A DNA stretch of 64,000 nt, taken from positions 2,749,866 through 2,813,865 of the forward strand of contig NZ_GG657738.1 in NCBI RefSeq assembly GCF_000158815.1. Reading direction: 5' to 3'. Numbering within the stretch: the first letter of the stretch is position 1; each line of letters opens with the position of its first letter. The notes below the pieces were generated by a model. That model saw only the letters and a program-made list of their open reading frames with translations, had not been told where the DNA came from and searched no databases. Shown here piece after piece: positions 38,173 to 46,042 of the stretch. The DNA comes from Micromonospora sp. ATCC 39149. GTDB lineage: Bacteria > Actinomycetota > Actinomycetes > Mycobacteriales > Micromonosporaceae. A program made the translations under genes and the position numbers.

Positions 38173-38263
38173 GTTCACCCGAAGATCGCCACAAACAGGA
38201 TGAAACGCTCTCGCTTCCGGCAATGTTCACTCCTCGGTCCCGCGTCGTTCACCGGCGTTCACC
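38173..38263. promoter_or_regulatory. PHO box (GTTCACC direct repeats) between senX3 and phoU
   Basis: Four units lie in tandem at 38225 (GTTCACT), 38236 (GGTCCCG, degenerate), 38247 (GTTCACC) and 38257 (GTTCACC), with periods of 11, 11 and 10 bases. One more GTTCACC is at 38173 close to senX3. Direct repeats of GTTCACC with an 11-bp period are the known binding sites of Streptomyces PhoP and related RegX3 proteins. This predicts autoregulation of senX3-regX3 and phosphate control of phoU. Confidence 0.85.
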
Positions 38264-38366
38264 TCCGATCATCTCCCCCGGCCTACGGTGGTCGCGCACC
38301 CTGCCAGAGCCTGCGCCGGCGCCCGTACCCCATCGGGCCGGCGACCACCGACCACAGGACGTGATG

Positions 38367-39020
38367 ATGCGCGACGAGTTCCGGGCCGACCTCCAGATTG
38401 TCAGCCAGCTGCTGGTGGACATGGCCGAGGCCATCCGCGCGGCCATGCGCCAGGCCACCCACGCCCTGCTCACCGCCGACCGCCGGGCCGCCGAGAACGT
38501 GATCGAGCGGGACGCCGAGATCGACGAGCTGTACCGGCACGTCGAGGAGCGGGTCTGCGACCTGCTGGCCCGGCAGGCCCCCGTCGCCTCCGACCTGCGC
38601 GCCATGATCACCGCCCTGCACGTGGCCGCCGACCTGGAGCGGATGGGCGACCTGGCCGACCACGTCGCGAAGACCGCGCTGCGCCGGCACCCCTCGCCGG
38701 CCGTACCGGCGGAGCTGCGGCCGATCTTCGTCGACATGGCGTCGGTCGCGGACCGGATGGCCGAGAAGATCGGCTCGGTGCTGGCCAAGCCCGACGCGGA
38801 CCTCGCCGCCGAGCTGGACCGCGACGACGACGCGATGGACGACCTGCACAAGAGCCTGTTCGGGGTGCTGCTCAGCGACGACTGGCCGTACGGGGTGGAG
38901 ACGGCGATCGACGGCACCCTGCTGGGCCGCTTCTACGAGCGGTTCGCCGACCACGCCGTCAACGCCGGCGAGCACGTCGTCTACCTGATCACCGGGGAGC
39001 CCGCCGCCGCGACCGAGTGA
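38367..39020 (+). CDS. phoU: Phosphate signalling regulator PhoU
   Basis: A 217-residue PhoU with two three-helix repeats and the metal-binding type motifs ENVIERDAEIDELY and DLERMGDLADHVAK in the first half, and AAELDRDDDAMDDLHKSL and RFYERFADHAVNAGEHVVYL in the second. PhoU links the Pst phosphate transporter to the sensor kinase and represses the Pho response when phosphate is ample. It is divergent from senX3 with a PHO box between them. ATG 38367 follows AGGA by 7 bases; ATG 38364 and GTG 38361 are alternatives. No pst genes are adjacent. Confidence 0.94.
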   Translation: MRDEFRADLQIVSQLLVDMAEAIRAAMRQATHALLTADRRAAENVIERDAEIDELYRHVEERVCDLLARQAPVASDLRAMITALHVAADLERMGDLADHVAKTALRRHPSPAVPAELRPIFVDMASVADRMAEKIGSVLAKPDADLAAELDRDDDAMDDLHKSLFGVLLSDDWPYGVETAIDGTLLGRFYERFADHAVNAGEHVVYLITGEPAAATE

Positions 39021-39070
39021 GCACACGCACCGCCCGACGGGCGCCACGCGCCACGCCGACGGCGGCACGC

Positions 39071-39124
39071 GTCAGGCAGGGCCCCTTGTCATCGCCGAAG
39101 CGATGACAAGGGGCCCTGCCTGAC
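39071..39124. terminator. Perfect 25-bp inverted repeat between phoU and gpmA
   Basis: Two perfectly complementary 25-base arms around a CGAA tetraloop lie between the convergent phoU and gpmA genes, ending 2 bases before the gpmA stop. It should terminate transcription in both directions. Part of the arm (GGGCCCCTTGTCATCGC) is close to the conserved part of the dispersed repeat found elsewhere in this window. Confidence 0.88.
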
Positions 39125-39126
39125 GG

Positions 39127-39894
39127 TCAGCGGCCCTGGTTGGCGACCGCCGCTGCGGCCTCCTTGGCAGCGGCCGGGTCGAGGTACGTCCCGCCGAGGA
39201 CCTGCGGGCGCAACTGCGGGTCCAGGTCGTAGCGCAGCGGGATGCCGGTCGGGATGTTCAGCTTGGCGATCGCCTCGTCGGAGATCTGGTCGAGGTGCTT
39301 GACCAGGGCGCGCAGCGAGTTGCCGTGCGCGGCCACCAGCACCGTCCGGCCCGCCAGGATGTCCGGCACGATCGAGTCGTACCAGTACGGCAGCATCCGC
39401 TCGACGACGTCCTTGAGGCACTCGGTGCGCGGCATCAGCTCGGTGGGCAGCAGCGCGTACCGGGGGTCGCCGACCTGCGACCACTCGTCGTCGTCGGCGA
39501 TCGGCGGCGGCGGGGTGTCGTACGACCGGCGCCAGAGCATGAACTGCTCCTCGCCGTACTCGTCCAGCGTCTGCTTCTTGTTCTTGCCCTGCAATGCGCC
39601 GTAGTGGCGCTCGTTGAGCCGCCACGACCGGCGCACCGCGATCCAGTGCCGGTCGGCGGCGTTCAGCGCCAGCTCGGCGGTGCGGATCGCCCGGCGCATC
39701 ACACTGGTGTGCACCACGTCCGGCAGCAGGCCGTGCTCGTGCATCAGCTCACCGCCGCGGCGCGCCTCCGCCTCGCCCTTGGCGGTCAGGTCGACGTCCA
39801 CCCAGCCGGTGAAGAGGTTCTTCGCGTTCCAGTCGCTCTCGCCGTGCCGCAGCAGGACCAGCGTCCCGACGGTGGGCCCTTCGCTCGCAGTCAT
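39127..39894 (-). CDS. gpmA: 2,3-bisphosphoglycerate-dependent phosphoglycerate mutase
   Basis: A 255-residue dPGM that interconverts 3- and 2-phosphoglycerate in glycolysis. The catalytic phosphohistidine is His17 in [43 protein letters not shown] and the second His in [18 protein letters not shown] are all present. Length and sequence are standard. ATG 39894 gives the family N-terminus. The gene sits between senX3/phoU and mshA as in other actinobacteria. Confidence 0.96.
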   Translation of the reverse strand: MTASEGPTVGTLVLLRHGESDWNAKNLFTGWVDVDLTAKGEAEARRGGELMHEHGLLPDVVHTSVMRRAIRTAELALNAADRHWIAVRRSWRLNERHYGALQGKNKKQTLDEYGEEQFMLWRRSYDTPPPPIADDDEWSQVGDPRYALLPTELMPRTECLKDVVERMLPYWYDSIVPDILAGRTVLVAAHGNSLRALVKHLDQISDEAIAKLNIPTGIPLRYDLDPQLRPQVLGGTYLDPAAAKEAAAAVANQGR

Positions 39895-40016
39895 GCCGAT
39901 CATCCTGCCGCACGCCGCCAACGGACACGCGGGGACCTGCGGTGACGACCACCACGTGGAAAAGCCGATGACCGACCTGCGACGCCGCGACTAGGGTGTA
40001 AGGCGTTATAGATATA

Positions 40017-40030
40017 TCGGTCATTACCGA
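40017..40030. promoter_or_regulatory. AT-rich promoter with inverted repeat before the MFS gene
   Basis: TCGGTCATTACCGA (5-bp arms, 4-base centre) follows an unusually AT-rich stretch, TTATAGATATAT, that can serve as a -10 region. It lies about 16 bases upstream of the GTG start of the MFS transporter gene. The repeat could be an operator for an unlinked regulator. Confidence 0.45.
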
Positions 40031-40045
40031 AGCGGGGGCGCGAGC

Positions 40046-41398
40046 GTGCGGACGATGCGGGGCTGGTTGCGGGACACCACTGGCGGGCTGCCGAGGACCT
40101 TCTGGTACCTGTGGGCCGGCACCCTGATCAACCGCCTCGGCTCGTTCATCCTGGTCTTCCTGGCCATCTACCTCACCCAGGAGCGCGGCTTCAACGAACT
40201 GGCGGCCGGCCTGGTGCTCAGCCTCTGGGGCGTCGGCGGCGCGGTCGGGACTACGCTGGGCGGGATGCTCGCCGACCGGTGGGGCCGGCGGCCGACGCTG
40301 CTCACCTCCCACCTCGGCGCGGCGGTCATGATGCTCACCCTCGGCTTCGCTCAGGAACTCTGGGCAGTGGCCGGCGGCGCGCTGCTGCTCGGCTTGTTCG
40401 CCGAGGCGGCCCGGCCGGCGTTCGGCGCCATGATGATCGACGTGGTGCCGGAGCAGGACCGGCTGCGCGCGTTCTCGCTCAACTACTGGGCGATCAACCT
40501 CGGCTTCGCCTGCGCTGCCGTCCTCGCCGGCCTGGCCGCCGAGGCCAGCTACCTCCTGCTGTTCGTGATCGACGCCGCGACCACCCTGGCCACCGCCGCA
40601 ATCATCTTCGTGAAGGTGGCCGAATCCCGCGTTCCGGTCCGCGCCAGCAGAATCTCCGCCGGCGCCGCCCGCCCCCGGGGGGCGCTGCGCGTCATCCTCG
40701 GCGACCGGGTCTACCTGGGCTTCGTGGCGCTCAACCTGCTCGGCGCGGTGGTCTTCCTCCAGCACATCTCGATGCTGCCGATCGCCATGGCCGACGACGG
40801 CCTGAGCCCGTCCACGTACGGCATGGTGATCGCGCTCAACGGGGTGCTCATCGTGGCCGGGCAGCTCTTCGTCCCCCGGCTGATCCGTGGGCGCAGCCGC
40901 TCGCACGTGCTCGCCCTGGCCGCCGTGGTGATGGGGGTCGGCTTCGGGCTGACCGCGTTCGCCGACGCCGCCTGGCTCTACGGCCTGACCGTGCTCATCT
41001 GGACCATCGGCGAGATGCTCAACTCGCCGTCGAACTCCACCCTGGTCGCCGAACTCTCCCCCGCCGACCTGCGCGGCCGGTACCAGGGCGTGCTCTCGCT
41101 GTCCTGGCAGGTCGCCGGGGCCACCGCGCCGATCTTCGGCGGCCTCGTGCGGCAACAGGCCGGCAACGCGGCGCTCTGGCTGGGCTGCGCGGCGATCGGC
41201 GTCGTGATGGCGGTCGCCCATCTGGTTTCCGGGCCGGCCCGGGAGCGGCGGGCCGCCGCGCTGCGCCCACCGACCGAACCGGCCAAGCCGGCCGAGCCCC
41301 TCACCGCCGTCCAGTCAGCGGTGCCGCAGGCGGCCGAGGCCGCAGTCGCCGCACCCGCGATCGCGGGACACGCCCCGGAGCCCACCCCGGCGCGGTGA
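40046..41398 (+). CDS. Major facilitator superfamily transporter
   Basis: A 450-residue MFS permease with 12 predicted membrane helices. The loop 2-3 motif is GGMLADRWGRRPTLL (MFS motif A). Other segments include MMIDVVPEQDRLRAFSLNYWAINLGFA and the C-terminal half beginning VYLGFVALNLLGAVVFLQ. An Ala/Pro-rich cytosolic tail (about 400-450) is probably unstructured. The family includes drug and metabolite exporters (MdtH/YceL-like), so efflux is the best guess. It is divergent from gpmA; GTG 40046 is the start. Confidence 0.88.
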   Translation: MRTMRGWLRDTTGGLPRTFWYLWAGTLINRLGSFILVFLAIYLTQERGFNELAAGLVLSLWGVGGAVGTTLGGMLADRWGRRPTLLTSHLGAAVMMLTLGFAQELWAVAGGALLLGLFAEAARPAFGAMMIDVVPEQDRLRAFSLNYWAINLGFACAAVLAGLAAEASYLLLFVIDAATTLATAAIIFVKVAESRVPVRASRISAGAARPRGALRVILGDRVYLGFVALNLLGAVVFLQHISMLPIAMADDGLSPSTYGMVIALNGVLIVAGQLFVPRLIRGRSRSHVLALAAVVMGVGFGLTAFADAAWLYGLTVLIWTIGEMLNSPSNSTLVAELSPADLRGRYQGVLSLSWQVAGATAPIFGGLVRQQAGNAALWLGCAAIGVVMAVAHLVSGPARERRAAALRPPTEPAKPAEPLTAVQSAVPQAAEAAVAAPAIAGHAPEPTPAR

Positions 41399-41929
41399 CC
41401 GGACGCCCGCCAGCCTCGGCTTGCCAGGTGACCGGTCCCGGCGGGCCTGCCGCCCGCACCTTCGAATCTTGGACAGTTGACGTAAGCCAGGAACGGCAGG
41501 TGTCCACGTTCGGGGCGTACCGGCCGAATCGCCGAGCCAGCAACGCGGGGGAGACGGAACAACGCAAAGCGCCCACCTCGACCTGTTGGTCGTGATGGGC
41601 GCCCGCGTCGTGCCGGCGGCGGCGGGCGACACTCACCCCCGTAAGCGTCGCCCGCTCGCGCCGCCGGTTCCAACGGGCGGCACCGTCCCCCAACGGCGGG
41701 ATCCACCCGTTCCTGCGCCTGCGCTCGTGCACGGATCTGAACGATCCACCGCTCCCCCGAACGGTTCCGAGCGTGGCGCGTGCAATAAAGCTAGTTCGCC
41801 CTGATTGCGGATTCAACTCGGATCGGCTGTCTCGCCGGTCACAGCACCACCATCCGAAGCAGCGTTTCCGCTCTCCAGACCCCTGTGTCAGCCAACCGGG
41901 ACTACCCGTGGGCCCTTCCCGCAAACACC
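41399..41929. other. Intergenic region between convergent genes, no gene seen
   Basis: About 530 bases between the MFS gene and the Rho-N protein gene. It has no convincing ORF. TTGACG at 41477-41482 is a possible -35 element, and GCGGGGGAGACGG (about 41545) with CCGAATCGCCG just before it faintly recalls the 5' part of a c-di-AMP (ydaO) riboswitch, but the 3' consensus is missing. Several GC-rich inverted repeats lie at 41590-41680. A small RNA is possible but unsupported. Confidence 0.35.
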
Positions 41930-42859
41930 CTAGGCGTCCTCACGATCGGGTGACTCCGTACGGAAGAAGTTGCTCTGCCGGCCGTCGCGCAACTGCTCCT
42001 GATAGATCAGGTTGAGCCCGCGGCCGTCGAAGGTCCGGAACCACTCGTCCCAGGTGATCTCGCGTACCCGGCTGCTCTCCCGGTACCCCGGCAGGTTGAA
42101 CGTCAGCACGCCCGCCCGGCCTTCTCGCTCGGTGCCGGCGATCGTGGCCGGCCGGGCGTTGCGCTCCCGCGCCCACCGCCGGATCACGTCGTGGTTCGTG
42201 GTGACCAGGCTGCGTCCGGGACGCTCCGGCCGATCCTGCAGCGAGGTGATCGGCTGCGAGGACCGCGCCGACCGGGACGACGACCGCCCGGTCCGGATGG
42301 CCGACCGCTGGATCGCGCCCTGGCGGGCCTGCGCCGGTGCGCCCGCCCGCTGGGCGGGACCCGCCTGCCCCGCCGGGGAGGTAGCCGCCTGGCGGGCGCG
42401 GACCCCCGTCGCCCGCCGGGTCGGGGCGGCCTTCGCCCGTGCCGGGGAGGGGGCGGCCTTGGCGCGTGCCGACGTCGCCTTCGCCGGGGAGGGGGCCGCC
42501 TTGGCGCGTGCCGACGTCGCCTTCGCCGGGGAGGGGGCCGCCTTGCGCGTACCCCCGGAGGCCCTGCTCGCGGCCGTGGCCTTAGTGCCGCTGGCCCGGC
42601 CCGCAGGCCCGGTGCCGCGCCGCGCCGCGCCACGGCCCTCGGCGCGCAGGGTGCGGGCCAGGGTTTTCACCAGCTCCGGCTTACGCAGCGCGGAGATCCC
42701 GGCGACGCCCCGACGGCGCAGTTGGCCGCGGATGTCGTCCACCCGCATCCGGGAGATCTCCGACTCGGAGATGGTCGGGGTGTTCGGGTTCTGGTTGCCC
42801 GTCTGCCGTTTCGTCCTGGTCGCAGTCCCGCCGCGACCTGAGCTGTTCCGCTGAGCCAT
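41930..42859 (-). CDS. Rho N-terminal-domain protein with Lys/Ala-rich linker
   Basis: A 309-residue basic protein. The Rho-N/SAP-like helix-turn domain (about 35-75, SRMRVDDIRGQLRRRGVAGISALRKPELVKTLAR) is followed by a disordered basic linker (about 80-205) with a repeated KAAPSPAKATSARA unit, and a conserved C-terminal domain (about 210-309, including HDVIRRWARERNARPATI, ITWDEWFRTFDGRGLNLIYQEQLRDG). There is no helicase core, so this is not termination factor Rho. The parts suggest DNA or RNA binding. The actinobacterial C-terminal domain has no known function. Confidence 0.8.
   Translation of the reverse strand: MAQRNSSGRGGTATRTKRQTGNQNPNTPTISESEISRMRVDDIRGQLRRRGVAGISALRKPELVKTLARTLRAEGRGAARRGTGPAGRASGTKATAASRASGGTRKAAPSPAKATSARAKAAPSPAKATSARAKAAPSPARAKAAPTRRATGVRARQAATSPAGQAGPAQRAGAPAQARQGAIQRSAIRTGRSSSRSARSSQPITSLQDRPERPGRSLVTTNHDVIRRWARERNARPATIAGTEREGRAGVLTFNLPGYRESSRVREITWDEWFRTFDGRGLNLIYQEQLRDGRQSNFFRTESPDREDA
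42457..42540. repeat. Two perfect 42-bp tandem repeats within the Rho-N gene
   Basis: Two identical 42-bp units (42457-42498 and 42499-42540) in the coding sequence encode the 14-residue repeat KAAPSPAKATSARA of the basic linker; a partial third unit follows. The length is a multiple of three, so slippage changes linker length without breaking the frame. Confidence 0.9.
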
Positions 42860-42907
42860 GGGATGCTCACGCTCCTTGACAGTCCGTCCTCGGCGCGCGG
42901 TGGGCCC

Positions 42908-42934
42908 TATGCCGCACCCGCGCGGTGCGGCATA
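42908..42934. terminator. Hairpin downstream of the ybjN-like gene
   Basis: Perfect 11-bp arms (TATGCCGCACC/GGTGCGGCATA) around a 5-base CGCGC loop, 42 bases after the YbjN-like gene stop on the minus strand and upstream of the Rho-N gene. A likely intrinsic-type terminator without T-run. Confidence 0.65.
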
Positions 42935-42941
42935 CCCGTCC

Positions 42942-43012
42942 GGACGGCTCCGAACCTCCCGCCGCGGCCTTCGAGTCAGGACGGCTCCGAACCTCCCGCC
43001 GCGGCCTTCGAG
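42942..43012. repeat. 34-bp direct repeat spanning the 3' end of the ybjN-like gene
   Basis: A perfect 34-base sequence occurs at 42942-42975 and 42979-43012, separated only by the stop codon bases. The right copy is the last part of the coding region (encoding the SKAAAGGSEPS tail); the left copy lies just after the stop. It looks like a recent tandem duplication of the gene end. Confidence 0.85.
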
Positions 43013-43509
43013 GCCGGCGACGGCTCGAAGAGGTGCGCGAACGCCGCCAGGTTGGCCGTCGACTCGCCGCGCTTCACCCGCCACTCCCACTCCCGCCGGA
43101 TGGCGGTACCGAAGCCGATCTCCAGCATGGTGTCGAACGACTCGTCGGCGTACGTCAGCACGCTGCCCAGCAGCCGGTCCAGCTCGTCCTCGTCGACCCC
43201 GGCCAGGTTGACCCGGCCGGTCAGGTAGACGTCGCCGGCCGCGTCGATGGAGAAGGACACCCCGTACATCCGGGCGTTGCGCTGCAGCAGCCAGGCCCAC
43301 AGCTCCTCGCGCCGTTCGTCCGGCTGGCGCATCACGAACGCCTCGATCCGCAGCGCGTGCTCGCCCACGACGAGGTTGCAGATCGTCTTGAGCTTGTGGG
43401 TGCCGGGCAGGGTGACCGCGTACGATGCCTCGCCCGTGGACTCCACCGTCAGCTCCCGCTCGGCGCAGACCGACTCGATCAGGGCGGCGACTTCGCTCCT
43501 CGCGCTCAT
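42976..43509 (-). CDS. YbjN-domain protein (type III chaperone fold)
   Basis: A 177-residue YbjN-family protein with the alternating alpha/beta core KTICNLVVGEHALRIEAFVMR, ELWAWLLQRNARMYGVSFSID, VYLTGRVNLAGVDEDELDRLLG. The family has the fold of type III secretion chaperones; its function in actinobacteria is unknown. It follows mshA on the same strand, the conserved order in this phylum (Rv0487 next to Rv0486). ATG 43509 was preferred over an upstream alternative. The low-complexity C-terminal tail is part of a duplicated segment. Confidence 0.88.
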   Translation of the reverse strand: MSARSEVAALIESVCAERELTVESTGEASYAVTLPGTHKLKTICNLVVGEHALRIEAFVMRQPDERREELWAWLLQRNARMYGVSFSIDAAGDVYLTGRVNLAGVDEDELDRLLGSVLTYADESFDTMLEIGFGTAIRREWEWRVKRGESTANLAAFAHLFEPSPASKAAAGGSEPS

Positions 43510-43550
43510 CCGCCCCACTCTACGGCCGCCGCCCGGCTGCCGTGGACGTG

Positions 43551-43601
43551 GTGAGAGGGGTGCCCCTCTCTACCGCAGGCGTTAACAGGGGGCCCTTCCT
43601 T
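43551..43601 (+). repeat. Dispersed ~50-bp intergenic repeat, copy 1
   Basis: Reads GTGAGAGGGG-TGCCCCTCTC-TACCG and then AGGCGTTAACAGGGGGCCC-TTCCTT. The first half forms an 8-bp hairpin and the second half contains GGGGGCCC. It lies between mshA and the downstream YbjN-like gene. Close matches occur at 55249, 61121 (opposite strand) and 62783. Confidence 0.85.
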
Positions 43602-43604
43602 GCG

Positions 43605-44969
43605 TCACCAGACGCAGGAAAGCGCCGGGTCCCCCGCGAGCTGGCTGGCGAGCCGCCCCCGGTGCTCGGCGATCGTCTCGCTGTAGACGGCGAGCAGGTT
43701 GCCGACCGTTCGGTCCCAGGAGAAGTTGCGGGCGTGCCGCTCGGCACCCCGCCCCAGGGCGGCCCGCCGCGCCCGGTCCGGCAGCAGCCGCGCCAGCGTA
43801 CGGGCCCAGTCGACCGGGTCGTGGCCGTCGATGAGCACTCCGCTGACCTGGTCGCGCACGGCGGTCACCAGGCCCCCCACGGCGGCGGCCAGCACAGGCG
43901 TGCCACACGCCTGCGCCTCCAGGGCGACCAGCCCGAACGACTCGTTGTGCGAGGGCACGGCGACCAGGTCGGCGGCCCGGTACACGGCCGGCAGGTCGTC
44001 GCCGGTGCACGGCGGCAGGAAACGCACTCGGTCGGCGATCCCGAGCGAGGCGGCCAGCTCGATCAGGGCGGTGGGCCGGTCCAGCCCGCTGCCGCTGGGG
44101 CCGCCGACGATCACCACGGTCAGCTCGTCGGCGAGCCGGGGGTCCCGTTCCCGCAGCGCGGCGGCGGCGCGGATCAGCACGTCGGGAGCCTTCAGCGGCT
44201 GGATCCGGCCGACGAAGGCGACCACGTACCCCTCGGTGGGCAGGCCGAGCCGGCAACGGGCGGCGACCATGGCCGCGTGCCGGTTCCCGGCGGCGGGCCG
44301 GAACCGGTCCAGGTCGACGCCGGGCTCGACCACTGCGACCCGGGCCGGGTCGGCGTCGTACCGGTCGAGGAGGTCACGGGCCTCCACCTTGGTGTTCGCG
44401 ACCAGCCGGTCGGCCTCGACGACCACCTGCTCCTCGCCGATGACCCGGGCCTTCGGCTCGGGCCGGTCCCCGGCGGCGAGCCGGGCGTTCTTGACCTTGG
44501 CCAGGGTGTGCGCGGTGTGCACCAGCGGCACCCCCCAGCGCTCCCTGGCCAGCCAGCCGACCTGGCCGGAGAGCCAGTAGTGCGAGTGGATGAGGTCGTA
44601 GTGGCCGGGCGGACGCGCCGCCTCGGCGCGCAGCACCCCCGCCGTGAACGCGCAGAGCTGACCGGGCAGTTCCTCCTTGGTCAGCCCCTCCAGCGGGCCG
44701 GCGGTGACGTGCCGGACGTGCACGCCCGGGGACATCTCGACCACCGACGGCAGATCGCCCGAGGTGGCCCGGGTGAAGATCTCCACCTCGACGTCGGCCT
44801 CGGCCAGCCGGCGCGCGACCTCCAGGATGTAGACGTTCATCCCACCCGCGTCACCCGTGCCGGGCTGGTGCAGGGGTGAGGTGTGCACCGACAGGGTGGC
44901 GATGCGCCGGGGGCGCGGCCGCGGCCGGTCACCTCGCTGACGACCGACGCCGGTGTGCTGTTCCGCCAC
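43605..44969 (-). CDS. mshA: D-inositol-3-phosphate glycosyltransferase MshA
   Basis: A 454-residue GT-B, family 4 glycosyltransferase that joins N-acetylglucosamine to inositol 3-phosphate, the first committed step of mycothiol synthesis. The N-terminal domain shows [27 protein letters not shown] (acceptor loop) and [15 protein letters not shown]. The C-terminal domain shows [16 protein letters not shown] and [23 protein letters not shown] with the EX7E motif that binds UDP-GlcNAc. GTG 44969 has GAGGGAG about 6 bases upstream; GTG 44987 and TTG 45026 are alternatives. The adjacent YbjN gene is typical. Confidence 0.94.
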   Translation of the reverse strand: MAEQHTGVGRQRGDRPRPRPRRIATLSVHTSPLHQPGTGDAGGMNVYILEVARRLAEADVEVEIFTRATSGDLPSVVEMSPGVHVRHVTAGPLEGLTKEELPGQLCAFTAGVLRAEAARPPGHYDLIHSHYWLSGQVGWLARERWGVPLVHTAHTLAKVKNARLAAGDRPEPKARVIGEEQVVVEADRLVANTKVEARDLLDRYDADPARVAVVEPGVDLDRFRPAAGNRHAAMVAARCRLGLPTEGYVVAFVGRIQPLKAPDVLIRAAAALRERDPRLADELTVVIVGGPSGSGLDRPTALIELAASLGIADRVRFLPPCTGDDLPAVYRAADLVAVPSHNESFGLVALEAQACGTPVLAAAVGGLVTAVRDQVSGVLIDGHDPVDWARTLARLLPDRARRAALGRGAERHARNFSWDRTVGNLLAVYSETIAEHRGRLASQLAGDPALSCVW

Positions 44970-45089
44970 GTCCGCTCCCTCTGTCACGGTTGATGCCGTC
45001 CCGCACGACCGGCGCTCCTCGGTCAACCCGCGCGCCGCGTGACATCTTCCCCATCGGGTACCGGAAATGCGTACCGGCGGCCCCCGAGG

Positions 45090-45140
45090 GTGACGGACCT
45101 CATCGACGCCGGGCGCAACCGGACGTGACGGACCTCATCG
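45090..45140. repeat. 16-bp direct repeat upstream of the SDR gene
   Basis: GTGACGGACCTCATCG occurs at 45090-45105 and 45125-45140, a spacing of 35 bases, in the divergent region between mshA and the SDR gene. It may be a pair of regulator sites or a local duplication. Confidence 0.55.
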
Positions 45141-45195
45141 GGGCGACCGCCCGGCCGGCGACGCGCGCCCGTTCCGGCGGGGTGAGAATGACCCG

Positions 45196-45960
45196 ATGAG
45201 CTCTGTCGCGATCATCACCGGGGCGTCCAGCGGGATCGGCGCGGCCACGGCCCGCCGGCTGGCCGCCGAGGGGTTCCACGTGCTCGCCGCCGCGCGGCGC
45301 ACCGACCGGCTGGCCGCGCTCGTCGCGGAGATCGAGGCGGCCGGCGGGTCCGCCACCGCCGTCGAGTGCGACGTCACGTCCGCGGAGTCGGTGGCGGGCC
45401 TCGCCGGGGCCGCCGCAGCGTCCCCCGGCCCGGTCACCCTGCTGGTCAACAACGCCGGCGGCGCGCGCGGGCTCGACCCGGTGGAGTCCGGGTCGGTGGG
45501 CGACTGGCAGTGGATGTACGACGTCAACGTGCTCGGCACCCTGCGCGTCACCCAGGCGTTGCTGCCCGCGTTGGAAGCGTCCGGCGCCGGCACGATCGTC
45601 ATCGTCTCCTCGACCGCCGGCCACGTCGTCTACGAGGGCGGGGGCGGCTACAGCGCCGCGAAGCACGCGCAGACGGCGATCGCCGGCACGCTGCGCCTGG
45701 AGCTGTGCGGCCGGCCGGTCCGGGTGATCGAGATCGACCCGGGGATGGTGAAGACCGACGAGTTCGCGCTGGTCCGCTTCGGCGGCGACACCGGCCGGGC
45801 CGAAACCGTCTATGCCGGGGTGACCGAGCCGCTGGTCGCCGAGGACATCGCCGACTGCATCGCCTGGTGCGCGACCCGCCCGCACCACGTCAACGTCGAC
45901 CGGCTGGTGGTCCGCCCGTTGGCCCAGGCCGCGCAGCACAAGGTGCACCGGTCGAGCTGA
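45196..45960 (+). CDS. Short-chain dehydrogenase/reductase (YdfG-like)
   Basis: A 254-residue classical SDR: TGASSGIGAATARRL dinucleotide-binding motif (residues 8-22), CDVTS, NNAGGARG, the catalytic Ser in VIVSSTAG and YSAAK (Tyr-x-x-x-Lys). An Arg-rich second strand (AARRTDRL) suggests NADPH use. The C-terminal VKTDEF region resembles E. coli YdfG, which oxidises 3-hydroxy acids such as serine or 3-hydroxypropionate. The physiological substrate is not certain. It is divergent from mshA. Confidence 0.9.
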   Translation: MSSVAIITGASSGIGAATARRLAAEGFHVLAAARRTDRLAALVAEIEAAGGSATAVECDVTSAESVAGLAGAAAASPGPVTLLVNNAGGARGLDPVESGSVGDWQWMYDVNVLGTLRVTQALLPALEASGAGTIVIVSSTAGHVVYEGGGGYSAAKHAQTAIAGTLRLELCGRPVRVIEIDPGMVKTDEFALVRFGGDTGRAETVYAGVTEPLVAEDIADCIAWCATRPHHVNVDRLVVRPLAQAAQHKVHRSS

Positions 45961-46042
45961 TGAGGCCCCGGTCGCGGCGGGACGGCGGGCAGCCGAGGCG
46001 GGCCCGGGGCCACCGGCGTCCGGCGCGCGGGCGCTGGCGGCG

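Noticed and set aside
41530..41700. Possible c-di-AMP (ydaO-type) riboswitch on the plus strand
   Set aside because: Only a weak resemblance to the 5' conserved part is present; the GGGGTGAA and 3' AGCTAACC-type consensus are missing and there is no plus-strand gene downstream.
42430..42550. CRISPR array
   Set aside because: The repeats are head-to-tail 42-bp units without unique spacers and lie inside a coding region.
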